DNA of 64,000 bases, from NCBI GenBank assembly GCA_038210135.1, contig JBBQWZ010000041.1:1-64000 (forward strand), given 5' to 3'. Shown here one piece after another: positions 9,657 to 21,186 of the stretch (position 1 is its first letter; each line of letters begins with the position of its first letter). Under the pieces are notes generated by a model. The model did no database searches. It saw nothing but the letters and a program-made list of their open reading frames with translations, and was not told the DNA's origin. This DNA is from JBBQWZ01 sp038210135. Lineage in GTDB: Bacteria > Acidobacteriota > Terriglobia > Bryobacterales > Bryobacteraceae. The position numbers and the translations under genes were made by a program.

Positions 9657-10358
9657 TCAACCCGCCACTTGCAAGCGCAGTTTTGCGGGTCGGCCTGGTG
9701 GGCGACGTAGGAGTCGGAGGTCGTGCGCTTGTTCGAGGCTCTTGGTGAATCCGGGAGCGGCGAAGGGTTCGTTGAGACGGGTGGCACGGCGGATCGCGGC
9801 GAGTTCGAGGCGGTTCTCTGCTTTGTCGGTTTCCTTTTGGGTGAGGATCGCTTGCCAGTCCGGCTTGGTGAAGCGGGTGATGAACGACGGCATGTGGAGG
9901 AATGAGGGCGGATGGGCGAGTCCGGTGTGGGCGCGCGCGCTCGACCACTCGTAGTCGGTGGCGGACTTCGTGATGTCGGCGCGGACCGGGTTCATTTCGA
10001 CGTAGGCGAGGGCGATTCCGAGGTGATGCTCGTCCATCACACAGGAGTCGAAGCGAGTCTTCCAAAGCTGGCCGCGTTGGTCGTGGCGAAAATTGATGAC
10101 GCGCGCGTACTCGCCTTGCAGGGACTGCATCATGATCGAGAGGCCGGTGTCGGTAGCAGGCTCGACGATCAGGTGGACGTGGTTGGTCATGAGGGTGTAG
10201 GCGATGACCTTGACGTCGCGCTCGGCGGAGTGGCGGTCTAAGAGGGAGAGGTAAAGGTAGCGATCGGCGTCGGCGAAGAACACATCCTGGCGAAAATTTC
10301 CGCGCTGCGTAACATGCAGGGGAAGTCCGGCGGGAGCGAAGCGCGGTATTCGTGGCAT
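9657..10358 (-). CDS. REP-associated tyrosine transposase (RAYT, HUH/Y1 family)
   Basis: A 233-residue protein of the Y1 (IS200-like) transposase superfamily. Visible hallmarks are the N-terminal MPRIPRFAPAGLPLHVTQRGN typical of TnpA-REP proteins, the metal-binding HUH motif as NHVHLIV (about residues 59-65), and the presumed catalytic tyrosine in GEYARVIN. The C-terminal part (YVEMNPVRADI, YEWSSA) is standard for the group. These enzymes act on single-stranded REP hairpins and are usually single-copy, domesticated genes rather than parts of a normal IS. No terminal repeats or target duplication were found here. The palindrome at 9598-9640 is a candidate substrate. Confidence 0.9.
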   Translation of the reverse strand: MPRIPRFAPAGLPLHVTQRGNFRQDVFFADADRYLYLSLLDRHSAERDVKVIAYTLMTNHVHLIVEPATDTGLSIMMQSLQGEYARVINFRHDQRGQLWKTRFDSCVMDEHHLGIALAYVEMNPVRADITKSATDYEWSSARAHTGLAHPPSFLHMPSFITRFTKPDWQAILTQKETDKAENRLELAAIRRATRLNEPFAAPGFTKSLEQAHDLRLLRRPPGRPAKLRLQVAG

Positions 10359-10422
10359 TCGCTAATGTGGTGCAAACAATAAGCCAAAACTCTCAAAGAA
10401 TTGCGTCCAATCTTGTTTGGCA

Positions 10423-10464
10423 CAGTTCCGCCCCCAGTTCCGCCCCCCTCAGTTTCCGCCCCCA
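10423..10464. repeat. Three short imperfect direct repeats (cagttccgcccc)
   Basis: Three near-identical units, cagttccgcccc, cagttccgcccccct and cagtttccgcccccag, sit side by side between the transposase start and the end of the 447-residue gene. Together with the transposase they mark the edge of an AT-richer patch. Function unknown. Confidence 0.6.
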
Positions 10465-10490
10465 GATGCGCTCATAGTTATGGGATCGCC

Positions 10491-11834
10491 CTACTTGTGG
10501 GCGTTTGATAGCTTGAGAAGGAAGTAGTAACTGTCCAATTGGACGTCGTCGTTACTAGTGTCTATTGACTGAGCCAGACACTTAATACCCTCAGTGATCA
10601 AGCCGAGTGCTCCGCCTACCTTCAGCAAGTCCGCAACTTGGGCGGGCAGTGCACCGCCTAAAATACCCATCGTTAGAACGGCGCCGGGAACACCAACATT
10701 GATTAAGGCTTTCTTGGCAAGCGAGCGGTGATGAAGGGTCTCTTGCTTTTGGAGCTTATGTAATTGTGGCGCAATGACATCCTGATATAAATCGATAACA
10801 TTGCTTTTTGATACCTCGCCCCCTTTTGATAAATACTCCTTCAGAACCTTGTTCAGCGCGAGGCGGTAGGCAAGGAATGACTCCGGCTCATGTTTACGAA
10901 TCTTCAGGATAGTGCGAAGCGGCAGATCAGCGAATAACGGTATGCTGTGCGCGAGGGAATCGGCGAGACTCTTTAACTGGGAAGGTGGGTATGGTTCTGG
11001 ACTAGCTGAAAGCAGTTCCGATTCACCCTTTCGCCCGACCAAGTATTTGAGATCCGTGCCCACACCCAACATTTGTTGAAAAACAAGATCATTGGTAATT
11101 TGATCAAAGAGACGGCGCAAGATCCAGGCTTTAGCTGGGGATCCATCAGGGACGCTAAGCGGCTTTTTGGGACGTTTTATGGTGCGAAATCGTTTCGGTA
11201 GCCAGCCGGCCTTGGAGTAGCGCGTTATCAAAAGGCCGTGTTCGACGTAATCCTGAGGGCCTGCTAACTGAATCGTTGCGGCCTGACTACCAAGGGGGGC
11301 GAATACTACGGAGACTGAGAAGTCCTTTGATCTTTTCGCTAGACATTCCGACGCGTGTTCTTTGATTTTTGAAACTTCAGCGTTCGATTCGATACATTTT
11401 TGGCAATAGTGGGGTGTCCACAATTTTACGTAATGCTCCTCGATCAGTGGCCGAAGCTCAATCAGGAGCGGAACCACTCTGAAGAGATAATTTCTAGAGT
11501 CGCTACAGTGAGGACAAATGCTGGGTATAGGAATTACAACGCGATCGGAATACAATGCAGCGTATCGGGCAAGGCCAGTGAGTTTTGATAGCCGGCAGGC
11601 AATCGCTGCGCATCCTGAATCTCCGCGAACTGATGGACTGGCTAAGAAATTGAAATCGATCGGACTCGAGCATTCGTCTTGAAGAGTTCGAGCGTTGGAT
11701 TCAGCGTCAATGCCTGCGCTCAAATCCTGGACGATTTGTTTAACTTCCGCGTCAGGTAAATTTTCAAGTCGAGAAAGTGAAGACTCGACTTCGAACAGAC
11801 CGGCTTTTTCCAACGCTTCAATGGCCGGGGTCAT
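10491..11834 (-). CDS. Uncharacterised 447-residue protein with CxxC pairs
   Basis: Not recognised. The protein is mixed alpha/beta without a signal peptide. CPHC (about residue 107) and CQKC (about residue 146) are spaced like a zinc ribbon with a long insertion and are followed by a further Cys after KEHASEC. A basic segment (KRFRTIKRPKKP) lies mid-protein. Residues about 385-425 are strongly hydrophobic (VGVPGAVLTMGILGGALPAQ) and could form one or two membrane helices. Base composition is visibly AT-richer than the flanking genes, and it lies between a transposase and a toxin-antitoxin remnant, which suggests horizontal acquisition. A defence or stress role would fit the neighbourhood but nothing in the sequence proves it. 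Confidence 0.65.
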   Translation of the reverse strand: MTPAIEALEKAGLFEVESSLSRLENLPDAEVKQIVQDLSAGIDAESNARTLQDECSSPIDFNFLASPSVRGDSGCAAIACRLSKLTGLARYAALYSDRVVIPIPSICPHCSDSRNYLFRVVPLLIELRPLIEEHYVKLWTPHYCQKCIESNAEVSKIKEHASECLAKRSKDFSVSVVFAPLGSQAATIQLAGPQDYVEHGLLITRYSKAGWLPKRFRTIKRPKKPLSVPDGSPAKAWILRRLFDQITNDLVFQQMLGVGTDLKYLVGRKGESELLSASPEPYPPSQLKSLADSLAHSIPLFADLPLRTILKIRKHEPESFLAYRLALNKVLKEYLSKGGEVSKSNVIDLYQDVIAPQLHKLQKQETLHHRSLAKKALINVGVPGAVLTMGILGGALPAQVADLLKVGGALGLITEGIKCLAQSIDTSNDDVQLDSYYFLLKLSNAHK

Positions 11835-11914
11835 TGTTTAACCTTGAACTCGGATAGAGACGAAGCAGCTTCATATTCGCCAATTCTCTTACTGAGGTGA
11901 CAAAGAGTTTCCTC

Positions 11915-12130
11915 TTAACTGACCTTCCGAGCGCGCTTAGCCACCGGAAGTACCGACCGCAAGGCATCATTAACCGATTCCGAATCCGGGAACGCCTCTG
12001 ATATCTCGGGATCCAAGCGGACCAGCTTCGTACCTGCCGAATAAGCACTCGCGTACTTCCCGCGAACTCCCTCGCAGAAATCGTACTCGGGCCGCATCTC
12101 TCCTTCGGACTTAGTCGTCGCCTTCTTCAT
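11915..12130 (-). CDS. BrnA-like antitoxin partner of a decayed BrnT toxin
   Basis: A 71-residue protein beginning MKKATTKSEGEMRPEYDF, followed by GVRGKYASAYSAGTKLVRLD and FPDSESVNDALR. This pattern is common in small genes that follow BrnT-type toxins; the C-terminal part resembles a short ribbon-helix-helix region. The ATG at 12130 was chosen because it overlaps the old toxin stop (TAA at 12111-12113), the usual translationally coupled arrangement. A longer open frame back to 12205 exists only because toxin frameshifts have opened it. With its toxin broken the antitoxin may be a relic, may counter a related toxin elsewhere, or may simply repress its own promoter. Confidence 0.72.
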   Translation of the reverse strand: MKKATTKSEGEMRPEYDFCEGVRGKYASAYSAGTKLVRLDPEISEAFPDSESVNDALRSVLPVAKRARKVS

Positions 12131-12384
12131 ATGCTTTCCGCTCCGCGTTCGTCCGAGTCTGCCGCTGATTACTCGAATCACTTCCTGCCTCACAGCATGG
12201 ATCACGGCGAGAAGCCGCTTGGAATCGGGCTGCTCAAGGATCAGCAGCCATCCTCTTCGTTCGAGTGTTCCGGATCCGCAATCGTCGACGACAGCGCGTC
12301 GCCAAAAACTGTGGCCGCATCGAGGAAGCCGACGGCGTGCCTCCGCAAATTCGAGGCGGCCTTCTTCTCATTCCACTCAAACTG
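12111..12384 (-). pseudogene. Frameshifted BrnT-family ribonuclease toxin
   Basis: Three frames together spell a BrnT toxin. FEWNEKKAASNLRRHAVGF.DAATVFGD and DPEHSNEEDG lie in the first frame, which ends at TGA 12241-12243. LILEQPDSKRLLAVIHAV and IRVISGR follow in the second. AERKAYEEGDD and the stop at 12111-12113 are in the third. BrnT proteins are RelE-fold ribonucleases of about 90 residues with just this order of segments. A one-base loss near 12245 and another shift near 12165 break the gene. The first frame also lacks a start codon, because TGA stands two codons before FEW. No active toxin is expected. Confidence 0.82.
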
Positions 12385-12421
12385 GAGTCACATCTCAATT
12401 TACTCGGCGATCAACGTAAAA

Positions 12422-15274
<2,853 letters not shown>

Positions 15275-15837
15275 GGAAATACCTTCTCTTATTTATGATA
15301 AATTGCTTTGATTCGTTGAAAATCGGGAGGCGGCGGGCGCCTCAAAAAATGTCTTGGCCTCCGGGTGAGCGGCCCGAGTACAGCCACAGTTACGATTCGG
15401 CTTCGATCGCATGAATGACGCTAGCAGGATTCGCCACTGCCTCGTTATCATGCCCCAACATGTAGTAGGGCGTCAAGAACTATATCTATAAGTGGCACAC
15501 GAGGATAGGAGCGGCTTCTAGGACTCTCAGAGGGCGGAGTACCGGGGGGCCGTAAGTAGTTGTAAACCTGACCTGTGTCATGGGGCTTTCGGCGCAGAAT
15601 TCGAGAATGGAGCACCCAAGTGGATGAAGGTGTCGAGAAATTCGCTAACGAGTTTCTCCACAACAAGTTGGAAGCTGCAAGTGCCTCAAAGCAGACAAGA
15701 TCCATCTTGTATCGTTGGGTTATCGGGCTCGTAGTTGCGGATTTTAAGTGATTGAGCCCAAAGGAATTTTACATGGCTGGGTGCGTGCTTTCTACCTTCT
15801 CGCATGATCCCGTAGGGGAGACAGGGAGCTATCATCC
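15275..15837. other. Divergent intergenic region, no firm gene
   Basis: About 560 bases separate nrdJ from the divergently transcribed decaheme cytochrome, so the promoters of both should lie here. A plus-strand frame from GTG 15578 or GTG 15620 to TGA 15751 could encode 43-58 residues (includes VEKFANEFLHNKLEAAS and YRWVIGLVVADFK). I do not recognise it, and it may be a remnant. A ribosome-like gggag precedes the cytochrome ATG. Confidence 0.4.
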
Positions 15838-17880
15838 ATGTCGAAAATTTCGACAAGTATCCGAACATTCATTAAAGGGGCCGTTGTTGCCCTGGCTGTA
15901 CTCTGTATGACCTTTCCGGCATTGGCTGGGAAGCAACTAACGCCGAAGCGTGAATTAAACTTCAACGCAGCGGCTCCGGCGAACACGGCCTCTGTCATCG
16001 GCGTGACGGGCGTGATCGTAAAGGTAAAGAGCGCGAGCATCGCCAAAGATGGCACCATTGTAGTTCGCGTGACCATCACGGATCCAAAAGGTATTCCGCT
16101 CGATCGCCTGGGCATCACGACGGCAGGCACGGTTGCCATCAGCATGATCGCGGCGACCATTCCAGCCGGCAAGACCCAGTATCTGTCGTATACGACGACG
16201 ACGCTAAAGGCGACGATCACCAATAATCCATCGCAGATCCAGGCCGCCAACGACTCGGGCGGCGTGTTTACGGTGAACGCGATTGGCGATTACACTTACA
16301 CATTCAAGACCAAGGCTCCGGCCGGGTTCGACGCCACGGCGACCCACTCGATCGGTGTTTCGGCGGTCCGCAACCTCGCGGATTACGGCGAGTTCGAGGA
16401 AACCAGCGAAGTCGGCAACGACGTATTTTCGTTCGTTCCGGATGGCTCCGCGGTGAAGGTTACTCGCTCGGTCGTCGCGACCGCGGCTTGCAACAGCTGC
16501 CACAATCCGATGTTCGGACACGGCGGATCTCGCGTGGCGGTGGAACTTTGCATTATGTGCCACACGCCGCAGACCATCAATCCCGACACACAGTTGACAC
16601 AGGACATGCCGGTGCTGATCCACAAACTGCACTCCGGCGCAAGGCTTCCCAGCATCGCCGCGGGCGGGACATATAAGATATGGCATCGCGGAGCGTGGTC
16701 TGATTTCACGACCGTCGTGTTCCCGCAAGAAACGCGGAACTGTACGGCTTGCCACACTCCTGGCCAGGCGCAGTCCGACAATTGGAAGACGAATCCGACC
16801 CAGGCCGCTTGCGGCGCTTGCCATGACAACGTGAATTTCGCGACCGGCGAGAACCACGTCGATCTGCCGGTATTCAGCGACACGCAGTGCAAAGCCTGCC
16901 ATTCCCCCACTTCGACTGGCGACTTCGACGCTTCGATCCCCGGATCGCATGCTATCCAGAACAACTCGAACCTTCTGACTGGCCTCGTGACCAAGCTGAT
17001 CAGTATCACGAATGCGACGCCGGGCAGTTCTCCGGTGGTCACGTTTAGCATCACGGACAAGGCCGGCAAGCCGGTCGATATCAGCAAGATCACCTACGCT
17101 CGTGTCGTGCTGGCTGGGCCGAACGTCGACTACCAGACGGGTCCGGGCGGGATTCGCGTTTCCGAAGATCCGAGCAAGACGCCCGGTACCGACGGGACCT
17201 ACACCTACACGATGACCAACAAAATTCCGACCGCGGCGACGGGATCCTTCACGATTTCGATCGAAGCGCGGAACGCGGTCACTCTGATGGCTGGCACGAA
17301 GAAGGAATCCGCGGCCATCGATGCGGCTCTCCCAGTGCGGCAGAACTTCTCGGTCGACAATTCACCGATGGTTGCACGGCGCCAAGTGGTTTCGACCGAC
17401 AAATGCGCCTCTTGCCACCAGGATCTGAAGTTCATCCATAGTGCAACGCGCGGCGAGACTCAAGAATGCGCGATGTGCCACAACCCGAGCCTGGTTGACG
17501 CCACGCTGAAACAGACCGTCAGCTTCGCGAGCTCGATCCACAGCATCCATCGTGGAGAAAACCTCGCGAATCCCTACATGCTGGGAACGACCAACTACCA
17601 GGAAGTCCGGTTCCCGGGCGACCTGCGCGCCTGCGCCACTTGCCACGTCGGCACCACCTATCGGGTGGAAAACGTCGGAGCGCAAGTAGCGATTCAGACG
17701 CCGGGCGAATATACGCCGACCACGCCGCCTATCACCGCAGCCTGCCAAGGTTGCCACGACGATAAGGCGACCGCTTCGCATGCCCTTGCCAACACCACGG
17801 TGATTGGCGAGAGCTGCGCGACTTGCCACAGCCAGAACGGTGCGTTCTCTGTCGAGAGCGTGCACGCTCCGAAGAAGTAA
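15838..17880 (+). CDS. OmcA/MtrC-family decaheme c-type cytochrome
   Basis: A 680-residue exported multiheme cytochrome. The signal peptide ends near FPALAG, and two split beta-domains alternate with heme clusters. Ten CXXCH motifs are visible in order: CNSCH, CIMCH, CTACH, CGACH, CKACH, CASCH, CAMCH, CATCH, CQGCH, CATCH, five in each half, as in OmcA/MtrC. Family members carry electrons across or at the outer surface to metal oxides or other extracellular acceptors. Here there is no lipobox; the signal has Ala-Leu-Ala rather than LxxC, so it is probably soluble periplasmic or anchored otherwise. No MtrA- or MtrB-like partner is in the window. A strong terminator follows at 17955-18007. Confidence 0.93.
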   Translation: MSKISTSIRTFIKGAVVALAVLCMTFPALAGKQLTPKRELNFNAAAPANTASVIGVTGVIVKVKSASIAKDGTIVVRVTITDPKGIPLDRLGITTAGTVAISMIAATIPAGKTQYLSYTTTTLKATITNNPSQIQAANDSGGVFTVNAIGDYTYTFKTKAPAGFDATATHSIGVSAVRNLADYGEFEETSEVGNDVFSFVPDGSAVKVTRSVVATAACNSCHNPMFGHGGSRVAVELCIMCHTPQTINPDTQLTQDMPVLIHKLHSGARLPSIAAGGTYKIWHRGAWSDFTTVVFPQETRNCTACHTPGQAQSDNWKTNPTQAACGACHDNVNFATGENHVDLPVFSDTQCKACHSPTSTGDFDASIPGSHAIQNNSNLLTGLVTKLISITNATPGSSPVVTFSITDKAGKPVDISKITYARVVLAGPNVDYQTGPGGIRVSEDPSKTPGTDGTYTYTMTNKIPTAATGSFTISIEARNAVTLMAGTKKESAAIDAALPVRQNFSVDNSPMVARRQVVSTDKCASCHQDLKFIHSATRGETQECAMCHNPSLVDATLKQTVSFASSIHSIHRGENLANPYMLGTTNYQEVRFPGDLRACATCHVGTTYRVENVGAQVAIQTPGEYTPTTPPITAACQGCHDDKATASHALANTTVIGESCATCHSQNGAFSVESVHAPKK

Positions 17881-18445
17881 ATAGGTACCGCAGGCGAGTG
17901 GGCCTCCAACTACTCCTGATCGCCTGCTAGCCGCTCCGAGGCGAATCGGAGAAGCCGCTCCTCGGTGCCGGGTCGAAAGATACGGTACCGGGGAGCGGTT
18001 ATTTTTTAGCGTTCGCCGCTCTCGCCGGTTTTGGCGTCCGCCACTCTCGCCGGATCGAAGCGCACCCGTGAGGATGCGCTCACTAACTTCCAGCACCGAA
18101 CCGCGACCGTAAGGAAGCGGACCTCTTCTCATACCTAACTTCCGCCAGCGATTCGACGCCCCGAGCCGCGCCCACAGCGCTCTGAAGGAGCGCGCCGGAA
18201 GCGGACCTTCTACGCGCCAGGCCCCTTGGCTTCGTTTGGAAATACCGCGATCAGCAGATCCGGCAAATCGCGGTTTCCGGCGATCTTCAAGCAGCCAATC
18301 GGGTTAACGGCAAATTGGCTTCGTTTTGAACGGGGTCATTCCGAAGCCAGGATGCGTGATCTGGGTTCGTTTCGCAGCGCCCGCACAACCCATCCGGCCC
18401 ACCATACGATTCCCCCAGCCGGAATTCCGCGTTACACTTTCACTC
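17881..18445. repeat. Intergenic region with dispersed repeat elements
   Basis: After the terminator come short repeats (cgccgctctcgccgg and cgccactctcgccgg, about 18009-18055), a 23-base element at 18098-18120 (gaaccgcgaccgtaagg followed by aagcgg) and a 42-base element at 18163-18204 with a gcgctc/gagcgc hairpin. Near-copies of the last two occur at 59581-59603 and 61187-61228. No credible gene is seen here; the S9 peptidase start was placed at its signal peptide. Confidence 0.75.
17955..18007 (+). terminator. Rho-independent terminator after decaheme cytochrome
   Basis: A 16-base arm starting ccgctcctcggtgccg pairs with cggtaccggggagcgg (two G-U pairs) around a 12-base loop and is followed by ttatttttt. 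Confidence 0.88.
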
Positions 18446-20575
18446 ATGCGTAAGATGCGTATCTGCCTTGCCGCCCTAGCCGGCGTTGTGTCGGTCACCG
18501 GACTGCTCCTCAGCCAGACTCCGGAAAAGAAACGGAAGCTCAACCTCGACGACCAGCACCGTTTCCTGAGCGTTGGCGACCCGCACTGTTCGCCCGACGC
18601 CAAGTGGATCGCCTACACGCTCGGAACGACCGACGCGAAGGAAGAAAAACGCGATTCCGATATCTGGATGGTGGCCGTCGATGGCTCGAAAAAGCTGCGC
18701 ATGACTTCCAGCCCGGAGGCGGAGAATGCGCCCCGTTGGAGTCCGGACGGAAAGTATCTTTCCTTTACGTCGTCGCGCCCCGGCAAGGCCAAAGGCACCC
18801 AAGTCTGGGTGATGGATCGCGACGGCGGCGAAGCGACGCAGCTCACCGAAATCGCTAAGCTGCGGATCTCGGGCTACGACTGGTCGCCGGATTCGAAGAA
18901 GCTTACTTTGATGATGCGCGAGCCGGAGGACGTGGACACTCCGGAAGCCAAGGATGAGGAGAACGACCGGCAGCGTCCGCGACCCGCGGCTCCGGAAGCG
19001 ACTCCAGCGGCGAAACCGAAGCCGATCGTCATCGATCGCTATCACTTCAAACAAGACGTCCAGGGCTACCTGACCTCGAACAAGACGACGCGCATCTATC
19101 TTTACGACATCGCGACGAAGAAAGCGGAGCTGCTGACGAACACAGAGTTCGATGAGAACGGCGTCTCCTGGTCGCCCGACGGCTCGAAGATCGCCTTCGT
19201 CTCGAACCACGAAGTGGATTGGGACCGCAATCCCAATTCCGATATCTGGGTTGCCGATGCCAAGCCGGGTTCGACACCAAAGAAGATTTCGACCCACAAA
19301 GGAAACGATTCGGGGCGCATCGCGTGGTCGCCGGACGGCAAGAATCTCGCCTGGCTGCAGGGCGGCGATCCGAAGTACGGCGCGTACAACATGAACCGGC
19401 TGGTGATGGCGCCGGCCGATGGCAGCGCGGCCCCGAGGTTGTTGACGGAGTCGCTCGATAACAACGTCTCAAACCCGACCTTCACCCAGGACGGGAACGC
19501 GATCGTGTTTCTCGTCACGGACGATCGTACAGTCTATCCGGCGCGCGTTTCCGTCAAGGGAGGCGCGGTCGAGAAGCTTGCCACGGGCCAGAAGGTGTAC
19601 ACGGCGTTCGACAACTCGGTGAAGGGATGCACGGCGGCCATCATTTCCGACCCCTACACGCAAGGCGAGATTTTCGCGATCACGTCGTCGGGTGCAAAGA
19701 AGCTGACCGATCATCATGAGGCCGCGTTCTCGCCGCTCGAACTGGGCAAAGTCGAAGGTGTCGAATTCAAAAGCAAAGATGGCGTGACGGAAGTCCACGG
19801 CGTGCTGACGATGCCGGTCGGGTACGAGGCAGGGAAGAAGTATCCGCTGCTGCTGCTGATCCATGGCGGTCCGAACGGACAGGATGCGTTTTCGTTCAGC
19901 TATCAGAATCAGTTCTTCGCAGCCAACGGCTACGCGGTGCTGAACGTGAATTATCGCGGAAGCAATGGACGCGGGACAAAATATCAGTCTGCGATCTTCA
20001 GTGACTGGGGTCATCTCGAAGTGGAGGACCTGCTCGCCGGCGTCGATCATGTCGTCAAAATGGGCATCGCCGATCCGGATCATTTGGGGATTGGCGGCTG
20101 GAGCTACGGCGGAATTCTCACCGACTACACGTGCGCCTCGGATACGCGTTTCAAGGGTGCGGTTTCGGGCGCCGGCAGCGCGCTGCAATTGACGATGTAC
20201 GGCACCGATCAGTACACCTATCAATACGACAACGAGATCGGCCGCCCTTGGGAAAACCAGGAGAAATGGATCAAGATCTCGTATCCGTTCTTCCACGCGG
20301 ATCGCATCATCACGCCGACGATGTACATGGGCGGGCAAAGCGATTTCAACGTTCCGATCGCTGGTGGGGAGCAGATGTACCAGGCGATGAAGAGCATCGG
20401 CAAGGTGCCCACGCAGCTGATCATCTATCCGTCGGAGTTCCACGGAATTCAGCGGGCTGCATTCCAGAAAGATCGCCTGGAGCGTTGGCTCGGATGGTTC
20501 GACAAATACGTGAAGGGGATCGAGCCAAAGGCTCCGGCGGTCGGCGCAGCGGGCGGCACAGCGGAGCAGCGGTAA
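18446..20575 (+). CDS. S9 family serine peptidase (prolyl oligopeptidase/acylaminoacyl-peptidase type), exported
   Basis: A 709-residue peptidase. The ATG at 18446 was chosen because it opens a signal peptide (MRKMRICLAALAGVVSVTGLLLS); the open frame reaches further upstream without a better start. A WD40/TolB-like beta-propeller (repeated WSPDGK motifs) fills about residues 40-430, followed by an alpha/beta-hydrolase domain with HGGPNGQDAF, the nucleophile in GGWSYGG (Ser553), the acid in GGQSDFN (Asp633) and the base in EFHGI (His666). The triad is complete. The enzyme likely trims oligopeptides in the periplasm, in line with the other secreted peptidases nearby. Confidence 0.93.
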   Translation: MRKMRICLAALAGVVSVTGLLLSQTPEKKRKLNLDDQHRFLSVGDPHCSPDAKWIAYTLGTTDAKEEKRDSDIWMVAVDGSKKLRMTSSPEAENAPRWSPDGKYLSFTSSRPGKAKGTQVWVMDRDGGEATQLTEIAKLRISGYDWSPDSKKLTLMMREPEDVDTPEAKDEENDRQRPRPAAPEATPAAKPKPIVIDRYHFKQDVQGYLTSNKTTRIYLYDIATKKAELLTNTEFDENGVSWSPDGSKIAFVSNHEVDWDRNPNSDIWVADAKPGSTPKKISTHKGNDSGRIAWSPDGKNLAWLQGGDPKYGAYNMNRLVMAPADGSAAPRLLTESLDNNVSNPTFTQDGNAIVFLVTDDRTVYPARVSVKGGAVEKLATGQKVYTAFDNSVKGCTAAIISDPYTQGEIFAITSSGAKKLTDHHEAAFSPLELGKVEGVEFKSKDGVTEVHGVLTMPVGYEAGKKYPLLLLIHGGPNGQDAFSFSYQNQFFAANGYAVLNVNYRGSNGRGTKYQSAIFSDWGHLEVEDLLAGVDHVVKMGIADPDHLGIGGWSYGGILTDYTCASDTRFKGAVSGAGSALQLTMYGTDQYTYQYDNEIGRPWENQEKWIKISYPFFHADRIITPTMYMGGQSDFNVPIAGGEQMYQAMKSIGKVPTQLIIYPSEFHGIQRAAFQKDRLERWLGWFDKYVKGIEPKAPAVGAAGGTAEQR

Positions 20576-20594
20576 CCACCGCGCATTGCCGGTA

Positions 20595-21056
20595 ATGAAG
20601 CGGACTTTGGCGGATAGGGACTCGCGTCGAGATCTGGAACTGCGTTTGGCGCTGCTCCAACCGAGCGCGCCTGCCTTGTGGGGCAAGATGAACGCGGGCC
20701 AAATGGTCTGCCATCTGATCGACGCCTACCATTGCGCGACCGGTGATCGAACGGCTTCGGATGCGTCCGGCGTGCTGCAGCGGAGCTTGATCAAATGGGT
20801 CGCGCTGCGTGTTCCGTTACCGTGGCCGAAAGGCTTGCCCACGCGCCCCGAATTCGATCAGCTGGTCAGCGGAACGCCCCCGGCGGAGTTCGAAGCGGAC
20901 CGCCGAAAGCTGGTCGAAGTGATCGGGCGATTCTGCGCCACGCCGCGCGATTTCGCGTTCCACCCTCATCCGATCTTCGGACAACTCAGCGAGCTGGATT
21001 GGATGCGCTGGGGCTGGCTCCACGCGGATCATCACTTACGTCAGTTCGGTGTGTAG
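20595..21056 (+). CDS. DUF1569 / DinB-like protein
   Basis: A 153-residue cytoplasmic protein with the DUF1569 pattern: WGKMNAGQMVCHLIDAY near the start and GQLSELDWMRWGWLHADHHLRQFG at the end. The conserved His residues (CHLIDAYH, HADHHLRQF) recall the metal-binding four-helix bundle of DinB/YfiT proteins. ATG 20595 is preferred over the TTG nine bases upstream. It begins 20 bases after the S9 peptidase and may be co-transcribed with it. No defined reaction is known. Confidence 0.85.
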   Translation: MKRTLADRDSRRDLELRLALLQPSAPALWGKMNAGQMVCHLIDAYHCATGDRTASDASGVLQRSLIKWVALRVPLPWPKGLPTRPEFDQLVSGTPPAEFEADRRKLVEVIGRFCATPRDFAFHPHPIFGQLSELDWMRWGWLHADHHLRQFGV

Positions 21057-21186
21057 CGGGCGGCGCTCGCGGTCGACTGCATGCAAAGTGCGAGGGCGCC
21101 GTGTTTCGAGAGGCGGCGTTGAGCCTGTCGCTGAAGGGGACGGAAGCTGCCTTCGAGGCGCTGTACAATGGCCGCAAGGAGACTCC

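Noticed and set aside
15275..15480. Cobalamin riboswitch before nrdJ
   Set aside because: No B12-box-like segment was seen on the coding strand; a covariance search could still change this.
15838..17880. Complete MtrCAB extracellular electron conduit
   Set aside because: Only the decaheme cytochrome is present; no porin or MtrA homologue in the window.
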